Positions 45,764 through 54,367 of a stretch of 64,000 nucleotides of DNA are shown piece by piece. The notes beneath the pieces are model-generated. The model was given only the letters and a program-made list of their open reading frames with translations, was not told the origin of the DNA and did not search any database. The translations under genes and the position numbers were made by a program. The DNA comes from Streptomyces spinosisporus (lineage in GTDB: Bacteria; Actinomycetota; Actinomycetes; Streptomycetales; Streptomycetaceae), in the NCBI RefSeq assembly GCF_022698145.1, contig NZ_JALDAX010000001.1, positions 868,001-932,000 of the forward strand, read 5' to 3'. Every line of letters starts with the position of its first letter. Position 1 is the first letter of the stretch.

Positions 45764-46377
45764 CCACGCGGGCGCGACAGGGGCAGGCCGCGGCGGCGAG
45801 AGGCGCCCGCGCCAGCGGGGTGCCCCTCCCCGCGGATGCCCGCACCGGTATGAGTGGGGAGGCTGCCCCGCGAGTGGGCGCCAGGACCCTCGATGGGGCA
45901 CGGCACGACGGGCCGTCACCGCCTTCCTCCCCTCGCCTGGGTCTTCACCTGCACGTTCGCTGAGAGTTCCTATACGAGAGATGCCAACAGAACTCAGGCT
46001 GGCGTCCGGGTCGGATGATCATCACGCACGTCGCGACTGCACTCGCGGCGCTCTCCGGCGACTGGCCTGGCCCGGGTATTGGCCATGTACGAAGGTGACA
46101 GATCGCATCCGGAGCCGGGGCGCGGCGACCAACAGCCGCTCCTGCAGGTGGGTGGCGGTGATCATTCCGAGGAGGCGCATGCCGTCCTTCTGCTCCTGCA
46201 CGGCCGCTACGAGAGGGCTGGTCGCTGTTCTGCTCGGTTCTCCTGTCGGCCATGAGCTTCGTTGCGGCGGCCGGGTTCGCCAGCTGCCGGCGGTATGTCG
46301 TATGGCTTGTCCGTCCGGCAACGATCTACCTGAGCGAACACCTGCACAGCGCAAACAAACATACGAGGCGCTGCGCG
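45764..46377. other. Gap with a degraded CBS-domain remnant
   Basis: On the reverse strand around 46240-46100 a short stretch reads SPLVAAVQEQKDGMRLLGMI, then TATHLQERLL, like the end of the CBS protein at 27298. Upstream of it the frame is broken. Nothing else is recognisable in these 614 bases. Confidence 0.4.
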
Positions 46378-46746
46378 TCACAGGAGCCGCTCGATCTGCC
46401 GCAACTCCTTGCGGACGCCGGGCAGATCGGTGCGGTTCCGGTCGAGGACGACGTAGAGGAAGAGACCTTCGTACGTGCGGCGGTTCAGGAGCCGGATGAG
46501 GTGGTACTCGGTGTCCAGGGTGATGAGGATGTCCTCCAGCTGTGTCGGTGCGTAACCGACCAGGTCCAAGGCCGAGAGTTTGGCCCGTACGACGTCCGTG
46601 GCTCCGCTCGCGGCTCGATCGAGGTCGAGGCCGTCCGGCTTGCCGAGACTGCCGAGCGTCATGCGGCTGACGTAGTCGACGACCGCGACGCCGAGCGCGC
46701 CGTCCAAGCGCATCGCCCAGTGCAGCGCGATGGTGATGGCGGACAC
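46378..46746 (-). CDS. Roadblock/LC7-type protein
   Basis: 122 residues from GTG 46746, chosen because GAGGGGACTGACC precedes it; ATG 46791 is in frame without a ribosome site. The fold signature is visible in RLDGALGVAVVDYVSRMTLG, then ATDVVRAKLSALDLVG, LEDILITLDTEYHLIRLL and GLFLYVVLDRNR. Roadblock proteins act with small GTPases in conservon-type signalling or as scaffold dimers. No GTPase gene is adjacent. A TTGCAYNRTGCAA element lies 48 bases upstream. Confidence 0.65.
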   Translation of the reverse strand: MSAITIALHWAMRLDGALGVAVVDYVSRMTLGSLGKPDGLDLDRAASGATDVVRAKLSALDLVGYAPTQLEDILITLDTEYHLIRLLNRRTYEGLFLYVVLDRNRTDLPGVRKELRQIERLL

Positions 46747-46793
46747 GGTCAGTCCCCTCGTCGTACGGTGCGGAGCCGGTGTTCCGGCCATCT

Positions 46794-46806
46794 TTGCATC
46801 GTGCCA
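46794..46806. promoter_or_regulatory. TTGCAYNRTGCAA palindrome, copy 2 (one mismatch)
   Basis: TTGCA-TCG-TGCCA lies 48 bases upstream of the roadblock gene start. Its context GGCACNATGCAAAGATG is shared with copy 1 at 13398-13413. Confidence 0.65.
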
Positions 46807-46929
46807 CGATTCGTGGTGGCTGGCCCCGGCAACGGTTGAGCAGGTGCACGGCGCTGAGACTGGACCGGGTGGGACACGAGGGCTGCCGCCAGGCGATGGA
46901 GATCACCCGGGCCGCCGTGCACCGGGATG

Positions 46930-47330
46930 TCGGCCAGGGTGCCGCGTGGGGGCCTTGAACATCCTGGCAATTGCCGGGCCGATCTGGCTCGGAGACAACG
47001 GCTCGGTCACGAAGAAGGTCATCGAGCGCCTCTACGGCTGCCCCGGTCTGATGAACGTCCGCTACAGCCTCCAGCACCTCGGCTACACCATCCTGCCGCA
47101 GGCCGACGTCGGCTGGATCGCTCGGTGGGCTCCCGACCGTCGTACCGGGACCCCGGTTCGGGTGATCCGCAGAACGACTTCACCAACCGCAACACACCTT
47201 CATGACCTGGAACCTGATGCACCTGGCCGCCATGCTCTAGCGCGCCAAGGGCATCCCGCCCACGGCAACCAGCGCTCGGAGTGGGACGCGGGCTGCCGCT
47301 CCGAGGCGCCGCCCCTGGACAAGCGCTGGG
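46930..47330 (+). pseudogene. Flavodoxin/NADPH-dependent FMN reductase-like gene, broken
   Basis: The pieces ILAIAGPIWLGDNGSVTKKV, IERLYGCPGLMNVRYSLQHL and GYTILPQADVGWIARWAP, then NDFTNRNT and MTWNLMHLAAML, belong to the flavodoxin-like oxidoreductase family. They are spread over frames and interrupted by TAG at about 47239, and the central part is shortened. It is not functional as written. Confidence 0.65.
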
Positions 47331-47333
47331 GCC

Positions 47334-47981
47334 TTAAGCGGTCAGTGGTATGCCGCGTTCGTCGGCGAAAATGCGTCGGCACTGGCCGTTGCAGAAGCCG
47401 TAGAGAGTGTCCTCGAATTCGAGGGTGAGGTCGGTGGAGTTCAGGTCGACGGTCATGCCGCACACCGGGTCGATGACCGTGCCCGGGGGCAGGCCGGCGG
47501 TGGTCATGTCCGCGATGGCGTCGCGGTGCGGGGCGGTCATGTGCTGGATGAGGTCGAGGCTGCCCATGGGCCGTCCGCACATGCCGAGGCTGCCCTCGGC
47601 GATGCCGACGACCTGGACGAGAGCGTGCGGCTGGTCGCGGAGCCGGTCGGGGGCGCGGCCCGCCTCCGCTTCGGTCTCGGCGAGCGCCTGGGTGAGGCGG
47701 TCGATGGCGTGGGCGCTCAACTCCTTGCGCCAGGCGGTCGGTGCGCTGACGCGGACGAGATAGCGGGGCGGGTCGGATGGGTCGACGGGGTGGCGGTCGC
47801 CTGTGATCCAGGCGGCGGGTTCGTGGATGAGGACGTGGGTGAGGGCGCGTGCGGAGTCCATGACCGGCTGTGCGTGGGCGTCCTCGGTGCCCATGAGGGC
47901 GTCGATGAGCCGCCTGCCGAGCCGTTGGTGTTGTGTCGGGTCCAGGACACCTGCGGGGGCGAAGAGTTCGACGACAATCAT
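47334..47981 (-). CDS. Tautomerase-like protein fused to a YHS metal-binding domain
   Basis: 215 residues. Residues 1-120 resemble 4-oxalocrotonate tautomerase-like proteins (MIVVELFAPAGVLDPTQHQR, ALTHVLIHEPAAWI), though the first residue after Met is Ile instead of catalytic Pro. Residues about 165-210 form a YHS/TRASH domain (DPVCGMTVDLNST, FCNGQCRRIF), which usually binds metal in copper or mercury proteins. I do not know this fusion. It is solitary: it ends next to the broken flavodoxin gene and is followed upstream by the ABC-2 operon on the same strand. Confidence 0.65.
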   Translation of the reverse strand: MIVVELFAPAGVLDPTQHQRLGRRLIDALMGTEDAHAQPVMDSARALTHVLIHEPAAWITGDRHPVDPSDPPRYLVRVSAPTAWRKELSAHAIDRLTQALAETEAEAGRAPDRLRDQPHALVQVVGIAEGSLGMCGRPMGSLDLIQHMTAPHRDAIADMTTAGLPPGTVIDPVCGMTVDLNSTDLTLEFEDTLYGFCNGQCRRIFADERGIPLTA

Positions 47982-48087
47982 GGCTCCATGCTCGGTCGGC
48001 GGGCCGCGGTGGTCGTCGTACCGGGGGAGCTGATTGCGGCTACTTCGGGCGGAGTGGCGGACTACTGCGGCGGGAGTACGACGCCCG

Positions 48088-48888
48088 TCATGCGCCGGTG
48101 CGGACGCGGCTGCGTGTCTTGATCCGGAAGATCACCAGCCCGATGGTGGCGAAGGCGGCTGCCCAGGCCAGGCCGAGCGCGAGGTGGTTCCACAGCGCGG
48201 TGTGACCGAAGGAGCCGCCGACGGCGAACTGCATGGGGCCGAAGGACGGAAAACACTGAAGGACGGGCTTGTTGGCGAGCGGGTTGCCCAGCGGGTTCTG
48301 CAAAAAGGTGTCCATCAGCCCGCCCATGATGATCAGGAAGAAGCCCTCCAGGTCGTGCTTGACCAGGACGCCGAGCAGCAGGCCGAGTGCGCCGTAGGCG
48401 AGTGCGATGGTGGTGAAGCCGGCGTACACGGCGAACCAGCCGCCGGGGCCCGGACGCCAGAAGGGCAGCACGGCAAGCACGGTGTAGAGGGCGATTCCTC
48501 CGGCGACCACGGCGATGGCCAGGGATTTGGCGCCGATGAGGGTGCTGTGCCGGTATCCGGAGTAGACCAGGCGCCGGTCGAAGGCGAGGGCCTTGCGGAC
48601 GGCGTCGAAGACGACGAACCCGGCGATCATTGTGACGGAGTTGAGTCCGGCCGAGATCAGCGTGAGGTGGCCGCCGTCGATGTGCAGGACCTGGCCGGTG
48701 GCGTAGAGCTTGAAGTCCAGTGTGGTGTGTCCGGCCAGGGCGTCCATCATCAGGTACCAGGCGGGGACGAAGAGGACGAGGAGCAGTGCGGCGAGCCGGT
48801 TGCGGGTCTGGTCGCGCACGCAGAACCGCAGGGCGGTGGGGAACTGGCCGTACAGCGGCCGGGGCCGGAGGGCGTCAGGCGCCGACAT
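48088..48888 (-). CDS. ABC-2 type exporter membrane subunit
   Basis: 266 residues with six hydrophobic segments (LAALLLVLFVPAWYLM, LISAGLNSVTMIAGFVVFD, AYGALGLLLGVLV and others). ATG 48888 follows GAAAGGACC and overlaps the end of the ATPase gene by 14 bases. It is the permease half of a drug or lipid exporter. The cargo is unknown. Confidence 0.8.
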   Translation of the reverse strand: MSAPDALRPRPLYGQFPTALRFCVRDQTRNRLAALLLVLFVPAWYLMMDALAGHTTLDFKLYATGQVLHIDGGHLTLISAGLNSVTMIAGFVVFDAVRKALAFDRRLVYSGYRHSTLIGAKSLAIAVVAGGIALYTVLAVLPFWRPGPGGWFAVYAGFTTIALAYGALGLLLGVLVKHDLEGFFLIIMGGLMDTFLQNPLGNPLANKPVLQCFPSFGPMQFAVGGSFGHTALWNHLALGLAWAAAFATIGLVIFRIKTRSRVRTGA

Positions 48889-49534
48889 GGTGGTCCTTTC
48901 TCGACGTCGTGCGCGGGGCGAGCCGGCCGTCGGTGAGGTCGGCCAGCAGGTCGAAGCGGTCCTGTTCGAAGACGAGGTGGGTGATGACCACGATGGCCCT
49001 GCCGCGGGTGCGCAGGTCGTCGACCAGGTCCCAGAACCGCAGATAGGTGTCCCAGTCGAAGCCCTGGTACGGCTCGTCCAGGAGCAGGACGTCCGGGTCG
49101 TGCAGGAGAGCCAGGGTGAGGTTGAGCTTCTGCCGGGTGCCGCCGGACAGTTCACCGGCGAGGGACGCCTCGTACTGCTCGTAGCCGAGGAGGCGGACGA
49201 GTTCACGGCCGCGGTCCAGGTCGGGCAGGCGGTGGGCGGCGGCGAAGTAGCGCAGGTGCTGCTCGACGGTGAGGCTCGCGTTCAGGACGGGGGCCTGCGG
49301 GCAGTAGCCGAGGGTCCCGGACAGGACGACCTCGCCGCGGTCCGCGGGCAGGGTGCCGGCAAGAATCTTCAGTAGCGTCGACTTGCCGGCGCCGTTCTCG
49401 CCGACGACGGCGACGAGTTGCCCCGGGGCGACGGTGAGGTCGGCGCCGCGCAGGACGGGGTGTCTGCCGTAGGACTTGTGGAGGTCGCGGGCTTGAAGTA
49501 CGGGTGGTGGTGCGGGCGTTGAACCTTGCGCCAT
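48875..49534 (-). CDS. ABC-2 type exporter ATPase
   Basis: 219 residues: Walker A GENGAGKST (about 45-53), signature LSGGTRQK, Walker B DVLLLDEPYQGFDWD and H-loop ITHLV. It is shorter than DrrA-like proteins and lacks their C-terminal extension. It lies between the TetR gene and the permease in one operon. Confidence 0.86.
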   Translation of the reverse strand: MAQGSTPAPPPVLQARDLHKSYGRHPVLRGADLTVAPGQLVAVVGENGAGKSTLLKILAGTLPADRGEVVLSGTLGYCPQAPVLNASLTVEQHLRYFAAAHRLPDLDRGRELVRLLGYEQYEASLAGELSGGTRQKLNLTLALLHDPDVLLLDEPYQGFDWDTYLRFWDLVDDLRTRGRAIVVITHLVFEQDRFDLLADLTDGRLAPRTTSRKDHHVGA

Positions 49535-49545
49535 GGGCGGTCTCC

Positions 49546-50190
49546 CTAGCGTGCGTCTCCTGGTGGTTGTGGTGGTGCCGCGGTCAGCCCGCCCGCGTAG
49601 ACGCTGAGCATCTCCGGGGCCCAGCGGGTCATGCCGTCGGTCGACAACGGGTCGGTGCCGAGGACTTCGGTGAGGCGGTCACGGAGCAGGAACAGCGCCA
49701 GGTCGTTGGCGAGAAGGAAGGCGGCGCGCACCGCCGGGTCCCGGCCGGGGGCGGCCAGCCCGGCCGCGACCAGGCCGTCCAGTGCGGCCCGGCTCAGCTC
49801 GTACAGCCGCCGGAAGAGCAGACGTGCGGCGTCCGTGTCGGACAGCAGCAGTCGGCGGAGGTAACCGGGCAGCGGCGAGTCGGCGGGCAGGTGCCGGGCG
49901 AACGCCTCGCTCAGTGAGCTCGCCCCGGCGCCGGGGTCGAGCAGCTCCGCGCCGCCTTCGCCCGTCAGTTCGCCGAGCATGGCCTCGAAGACGTCCAGGA
50001 CGTGCTGGTCGACCTCTTTACGCAGGCCGTCTTTCGAACCGAAGTGGTGCACGACCAATCCGGGAGAGACACGGGCGGCCGCGGCGATCTGCCGCAGTGT
50101 CACCGTCTCCGGGCCGCCTGCGGCGAACAGGCGCAGGGCCTCGTCGCGGATGATTGCGCGGGTGGTCCGGTCGTCGCCGATTGAACGCAT
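49546..50190 (-). CDS. TetR-family regulator of the ABC-2 exporter
   Basis: 214 residues from ATG 50190. The HTH is TVTLRQIAAAARVSPGLVVH plus HFGSKDGL. It is the first gene of the TetR-ATPase-permease operon, with 11 bases to the ATPase gene. Inverted TTGAAC (50181) and GTTCAA (50211) flank its start and may form the operator. It probably represses the exporter until a ligand appears. Confidence 0.82.
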   Translation of the reverse strand: MRSIGDDRTTRAIIRDEALRLFAAGGPETVTLRQIAAAARVSPGLVVHHFGSKDGLRKEVDQHVLDVFEAMLGELTGEGGAELLDPGAGASSLSEAFARHLPADSPLPGYLRRLLLSDTDAARLLFRRLYELSRAALDGLVAAGLAAPGRDPAVRAAFLLANDLALFLLRDRLTEVLGTDPLSTDGMTRWAPEMLSVYAGGLTAAPPQPPGDAR

Positions 50191-50262
50191 GGTCAGAATA
50201 CTAAACAAACGTTCAATGGACGTCCAGGGCGCGGTGCGAAGGCCCGCTGTTTCCGCCGCGTC

Positions 50263-50805
50263 TCACCCGGTACCGGCGCTGCGCTGGGGCGTGCCCGCGT
50301 AGGCCGGTGTGGTGGGCAGGCCGGTCGCTGTGGGTGCTCCGTCCGGCACCACATCCTCGGACTGCTGCGAGGTGGCGTCGCCGGGGGTGCCGCCGGAGGA
50401 GCCAGGGCCCGCAGGCCAACGGGATAGGGCGCCGATGGCCAGCACGGCCGCGGCGATCGCGGCGAGGACACGGCCCACGCGTCGGCGCCTCGCCCGTGCG
50501 TCCATGTCCCGCCATGCCGGTCCGGGCCACCGGTCCTCCGGTTCCCACGCCTCGCCGACCGTGCCCGACGAGGCCGGCCCGAGCGCACGCGGGTTTCCTC
50601 GGCGGTCCTGTCGTGCGCCCTTCGGTTCGGCCGACTCGGTGCGGGCCCCGGCCGCCCGCTCGTGCGCGGAGGGTTCTCTGGGCGCGGAGGCCCGGATGGC
50701 CCGCTCGGTGTCGTCGAGGAACCTTCGCCATACGGCGTCAGGGATGGGCGGAACACCACCGCCGTCGTCCGGTGTTCCGCTCCGGTCTGGATCTGTGGTC
50801 GCCAC
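50263..50805 (-). CDS. Single-TM protein with charged N-terminus
   Basis: 180 residues from GTG 50805 behind AGAGGGGAC. A long hydrophilic, Pro/Arg-rich region is followed by one span (VGRVLAAIAAAVLAIGAL, about residues 110-128) and a Gly/Ser/Pro-rich extracellular tail. There is no catalytic motif. It may be an anti-sigma-like or wall-associated protein. A perfect TTGCAYNRTGCAA lies about 215 bases upstream. Confidence 0.55.
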   Translation of the reverse strand: MATTDPDRSGTPDDGGGVPPIPDAVWRRFLDDTERAIRASAPREPSAHERAAGARTESAEPKGARQDRRGNPRALGPASSGTVGEAWEPEDRWPGPAWRDMDARARRRRVGRVLAAIAAAVLAIGALSRWPAGPGSSGGTPGDATSQQSEDVVPDGAPTATGLPTTPAYAGTPQRSAGTG

Positions 50806-51019
50806 GATGTCCCCTCTGCTCGCCTTCTTCCGGCCGACTGCAGTTCGCGGTCCGCGGCAGACAGCGCATCGCCGGGGTGCGCGGCCTATGAGTGCAGCCC
50901 AGGAGATTACGGCGTGGGACCTGTCGGCGGCCGGTACGTCGCCCCCACTCGCGATGACATGCCGTTCACTCCTGGGTGCGGGTGACACCGGTCGCCGACC
51001 TGGCCCCCGAACGTAAGTC

Positions 51020-51032
51020 TTGCACAGTGCAA
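51020..51032. promoter_or_regulatory. TTGCAYNRTGCAA palindrome, copy 3 (perfect)
   Basis: TTGCA-CAG-TGCAA lies in the gap between the reverse-strand single-TM gene (start 50805) and the end of the nitroreductase-like gene. The flanking bases extend the AT-rich arms (TCTTGCA...TGCAAAATA). Confidence 0.75.
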
Positions 51033-51095
51033 AATATGATCGCCAATACCTTGGGCGGTTTTGGCCCGGACTTGCATACACGCCGCGAACGAGGG

Positions 51096-51626
51096 TCACA
51101 GCGGTCGAGCCCCGGGACCTGCGTCCAGGCGTACGAAGGGGACGGACCGGCCGGCCTCTCGGAACCCGGCATCGGTTCCGTCGGCGGGAAGGCCCATGAA
51201 CGCGCACAGGCGGCGAGCGGTCCGTGGACGGCGGCGGGCGTAACGGGCCATGATCTCGGCGCCGTCGTCGGGTGTGAGGAAGCGGGCTGTGACGGCATGA
51301 TGGCGGTTGCCCACCTCGATGACGGTCTTCGGCTCGGCGCGCAGGTTGCGGTACCAGGCCGTTTTCGGGCCGAAGCCGGACGCGACGGTCCAGTTACCAT
51401 CATCCGGCTCGTATTCCACCACCTCCAGGACGACGCGGCGGTCGAGGCCGGTGACGCGGCCGGTGTGATGCAGCAGGAGGAGCCGGCCGCCGAAGATCCA
51501 TCCCAGTCCGCAGCGGAAGACAAGGATCGGCAGGCGTGCGAGGAGCCGCCGCCAGCCGACGGGGGGTTGGGGGCGATCCGGTGGGGTGTGTCTGAGGGGC
51601 ATCTTCGCCTTTCGGATCTCGGACAT
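51096..51626 (-). CDS. Deazaflavin-dependent nitroreductase family protein
   Basis: 176 residues from ATG 51626; ATG 51602 with AAAGGCGAAG is an alternative. The split beta-barrel pattern LLLLHHTGRVTGLDRRVVLE, VASGFGPKTAWYRNLRA and TVIEVGNRHHAV fits the Ddn-like F420-binding family. It probably reduces quinones or nitro compounds with F420H2 in the cytoplasm or at the membrane. It is divergent from the RsbU-MarR operon, sharing a region with a TTTGCA element. Confidence 0.75.
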   Translation of the reverse strand: MSEIRKAKMPLRHTPPDRPQPPVGWRRLLARLPILVFRCGLGWIFGGRLLLLHHTGRVTGLDRRVVLEVVEYEPDDGNWTVASGFGPKTAWYRNLRAEPKTVIEVGNRHHAVTARFLTPDDGAEIMARYARRRPRTARRLCAFMGLPADGTDAGFREAGRSVPFVRLDAGPGARPL

Positions 51627-51689
51627 GTCGGCTCTCGGCCTCACTTGGGTAAAGGGCTGGCCCGCGAGTCCCTTCCTCGCACGGGACCT

Positions 51690-51702
51690 TTGCATAGTCT
51701 AA
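51690..51702. promoter_or_regulatory. TTGCAYNRTGCAA-like element, copy 4 (right arm degenerate)
   Basis: TTGCA-TAG-TCTAA keeps one full arm and the YNR centre. It lies between the divergent nitroreductase-like gene and the RsbU-MarR operon, 73 bases before the RsbU start. Confidence 0.45.
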
Positions 51703-51774
51703 AGGCGGGGAGGGGTGTCTGTGCCACAAGCGATCGGACGGCTCTCGAGCGCTGGAACGTCTGTGGGAGGACGT

Positions 51775-52863
51775 ATGACCGTGGAGAAGCCGACGCAGGG
51801 TTCTGTGGTGCTGTCCTGGATGCCGGTGGCGGTCATGGCCGTCGTGGCCGGAGCGGATGTCATCGCCGGTCCGGGGGTGGGACTGCTGCCGCTGGTCTCG
51901 CTCGGACCGGCTTTCTCCGGGCTGGTCGGTGGGTGGCGGCGTACGGCCTTGATCGGCGCGGTGGCCCTTGTCCTGTGCGTGGCGCTCGGGCTGTACGACG
52001 GGCTGTTCGAGGAGCGGCGGGGCTTCACCGCGATGGCGTCGGTGGCCGGTGTCACCGGTGTGGGCGTCGCCGCCTCCGTGACGCGCTCACGCCGGGAGGC
52101 AGAGTTGGCCAGTGTCCGCTCGATCGCGGAGGTGGCTCAGCGGGTGCTGCTGCGCCCGGTGCCGCGGACCGCGGGGCCGCTGCAGGCGGCGGTCTCGTAC
52201 ACCTCGGCGGTGGCTGAGGCCCGCATCGGGGGTGATCTGTACGAGATGGTGGCCTCGCCGCACGGGATCCGCGTGATCGTGGGCGATGTGCAGGGCAAGG
52301 GGCTGGCCGCGGTGGAGACGGCCGCCGTGGTGCTCGGCGCCTTCCGGGAGGCCGCCCACGAGGCGCCCGACCTGATCGGACTCGGCGAGCGGCTGGAGCG
52401 CAGCATGGCCCGGGAGCTGGAGGGCGAGAAGTTCGTCACCGCCGTTCTCGCCGAGATCGGCTCGGACCAGGGGGTCGTCTTCCTCAACTACGGTCATCCC
52501 GCCCCGATGGTGGTCCGTACGGACGGCAGCGTCGATTTCCCGCAGCCGCCCGCGTACGCCCTCCCTTTGGGACTGGGCGCGCACGGTGGCGAGGCGCCTC
52601 AGCCCTATCGGGTGGACTTCGCGCCGGGCTCGCAACTGCTGCTGTACACCGACGGTGTTACCGAAGCCCGGGACGCGGACGGCTCCTTCTACCCTCTCGG
52701 CGAGAGGGCGGATCTGCTGAAGGAGCCCGACGCCGGCCGCGCTCTGGAGGCCCTGCGCGAGGACCTGGTCCGGCATGTCGCGGGGCCGCTCCACGACGAC
52801 GCGGCGATGCTGCTGTTGCGCTACCACGGTCATGGGGAAGGAAAATCTGTTCCCATCCGGTGA
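51775..52863 (+). CDS. RsbU/SpoIIE-type PP2C phosphatase with membrane N-terminus
   Basis: 362 residues; ATG 51775 follows GGGAGGACGT. Residues about 10-105 contain three or four hydrophobic segments. Residues 125-355 are a PP2C/SpoIIE domain with metal-site motifs GGDLYEM, VGDVQGKGLAAVE, LNYGHPAPMV and LYTDGVTEARD. Such enzymes dephosphorylate anti-anti-sigma factors in stress signalling. No partner switch kinase is nearby. The marR-type gene follows after 34 bases, so they probably share a transcript. Confidence 0.86.
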   Translation: MTVEKPTQGSVVLSWMPVAVMAVVAGADVIAGPGVGLLPLVSLGPAFSGLVGGWRRTALIGAVALVLCVALGLYDGLFEERRGFTAMASVAGVTGVGVAASVTRSRREAELASVRSIAEVAQRVLLRPVPRTAGPLQAAVSYTSAVAEARIGGDLYEMVASPHGIRVIVGDVQGKGLAAVETAAVVLGAFREAAHEAPDLIGLGERLERSMARELEGEKFVTAVLAEIGSDQGVVFLNYGHPAPMVVRTDGSVDFPQPPAYALPLGLGAHGGEAPQPYRVDFAPGSQLLLYTDGVTEARDADGSFYPLGERADLLKEPDAGRALEALREDLVRHVAGPLHDDAAMLLLRYHGHGEGKSVPIR

Positions 52864-52897
52864 GGGGCCACCGCCTTCGGCAAGGTAAAAAGGACGC

Positions 52898-53434
52898 ATG
52901 CCGGAGCGTGAGAAACCCGCGGGGACGATGGACGACGTGGACGCGGTCACTCGTGCGGTGCTGACCGCGTCGCGTCTGCTGGTGGCGGTGTCCGCCCGGT
53001 CCCTCGCCGCGGTTGAGGAGCGGGTGACACTGCCGCAGTTCCGCATGCTGGTCGTGCTGTCCACCCGGGGTGCCACCAAGCTGGTTGCCCTGGCCGACCT
53101 GCTCCAGGTGGCGCCGTCCACCGCGATGCGGATGGTCGACCGGCTCATCGCGGCCGGGCTCGCCGACCGGCAGACCAACCCCGGAAACCGTCGTGAGACC
53201 CTGCTGCAGCTCACCGAGGAGGGCCGGCGCACCGTCGAGGACGTCACCGCCCGGCGCCGCGCCGAGATCGCCGCGATCGTCGAGCGGCTCTCACCGATCC
53301 AGCGCCTGGCGCTCGTCGAGGCCCTGGGCGCCTTCAACACGGCAGGCGGCGAACCCCCGGCTCCCGGTATGGACGACCCCGAACCGCATCCGCTCGGCTG
53401 GGTCGTCGACGGTGTGGCGGCGCACGACGCCTGA
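52898..53434 (+). CDS. MarR-family regulator
   Basis: 178 residues. The winged helix is visible in LPQFRMLVVLSTRGATKLVA, LADLLQVAPSTAMRMVDRLI, GLADRQTNPGNRRETLLQLT. It is in an apparent operon with the PP2C phosphatase. MarR proteins bind short palindromes, often TTGC/GCAA-armed, and the TTGCAYNRTGCAA family in this window has a copy upstream of this operon and one just after this gene. It is therefore my leading candidate for that regulon's repressor, on circumstantial grounds only. Confidence 0.85.
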   Translation: MPEREKPAGTMDDVDAVTRAVLTASRLLVAVSARSLAAVEERVTLPQFRMLVVLSTRGATKLVALADLLQVAPSTAMRMVDRLIAAGLADRQTNPGNRRETLLQLTEEGRRTVEDVTARRRAEIAAIVERLSPIQRLALVEALGAFNTAGGEPPAPGMDDPEPHPLGWVVDGVAAHDA

Positions 53435-53493
53435 CGCCCTTCCCGGCCGTCCCTCACGATTCCCGGACGACTCTTCTCCTGATCCGGAAGATT

Positions 53494-53506
53494 TTGCATA
53501 ATGCAA
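53494..53506. promoter_or_regulatory. TTGCAYNRTGCAA palindrome, copy 5 (perfect)
   Basis: TTGCA-TAA-TGCAA lies 60 bases past the marR-type stop and 128 bases upstream of the 53634 membrane-protein gene. Confidence 0.75.
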
Positions 53507-53633
53507 GAGAATCGTGAAGGTCGGCTGTGCTGCACTGCTCCGGCCGTGCGCCCGACGTGCGGGATGCCGGTCGCGGAGTGCGTCTGCGAGCTGTGGAGTC
53601 GGCAGTTGCCACGAACGGGAAGAATGTGGGGAT

Positions 53634-54284
53634 GTGACGCGCGTGCGCCAGAAGCGTCATCACTCGTCCCCGTTTGAGCGTCACCTGACGGCGTACTTGC
53701 GCACCTCTGTGTGGGGCCCGGCGGAGTTCGTCGGGCGACCACCCTGGTGGCTCGTGGGAGAGGGACTGCTGGCCGGGGTCCTCGGTGCCGGGGCGATCGT
53801 CGGTGCGACACTCTTCGGCGCCTGGACGGGCAGGCCCGCGCTGGCCGATGGCGAGGCGGGCCTGGTGTGCGCGGGCGCGCTGGCGCTGTATCTGTCCTTT
53901 GCGGGGGCCGGACGCGCGCTGATCGGCATTGCCGCGCTGCTCGGTGTGTGCCTCGCGCTGCAGGCCCCGCAGGCGGCCGCCGGGATAGTGCTGGCCGAAC
54001 GGGGGAGGGTGCAGTCCGTGGTGGTGACGTCGATCGAGGACGGCCGGGCGGCGGAAGGCGGGCACGCCCGCTATCTGTGTTCGGTGGAGGGCTCCGACGG
54101 CGTCCCGCTCAAGGTGCGCATCTGGCGTGGCTGCGGAGAAGCGACCCGGCCCGGCGACGCGCTCGCCGTCGTGGCGGATCCCGAGGGACGGGTGCCCCGC
54201 GCGGTGCGCAGGCGGGGGCCGGTGTGTCGGGGCCGCTGCGTGACCTGGCGCCCTGGGTCGCAGCCCTCGTCGCCGGAAGCCTGA
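53634..54284 (+). CDS. Membrane protein, probably frameshifted near its 3' end
   Basis: 216 residues from GTG 53634 (GGGG upstream). Three hydrophobic segments (LLAGVLGAGAIVGATLF, GLVCAGALALYLSFAG, GIAALLGVCLALQAP) and a soluble domain (SVVVTSIEDGRAAEGGHARY) read well up to about 54205. The frame then turns to a Cys/Arg-rich tail, while the neighbouring frame encodes a convincing last span (LAPWVAALVAGSLIAVVRSY) ending at 54367. A one-base slip in the G-run near 54213 would restore a protein of about 244 residues. No family recognised. Confidence 0.55.
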   Translation: MTRVRQKRHHSSPFERHLTAYLRTSVWGPAEFVGRPPWWLVGEGLLAGVLGAGAIVGATLFGAWTGRPALADGEAGLVCAGALALYLSFAGAGRALIGIAALLGVCLALQAPQAAAGIVLAERGRVQSVVVTSIEDGRAAEGGHARYLCSVEGSDGVPLKVRIWRGCGEATRPGDALAVVADPEGRVPRAVRRRGPVCRGRCVTWRPGSQPSSPEA

Positions 54285-54367
54285 TCGCCGTGGTCCGCTC
54301 CTACCGGCTCTCCGGCTCAGCGGAGACCGTGATCCCTCCCGGGGCCGGCGAGGCCGGCCGCCGCTGA

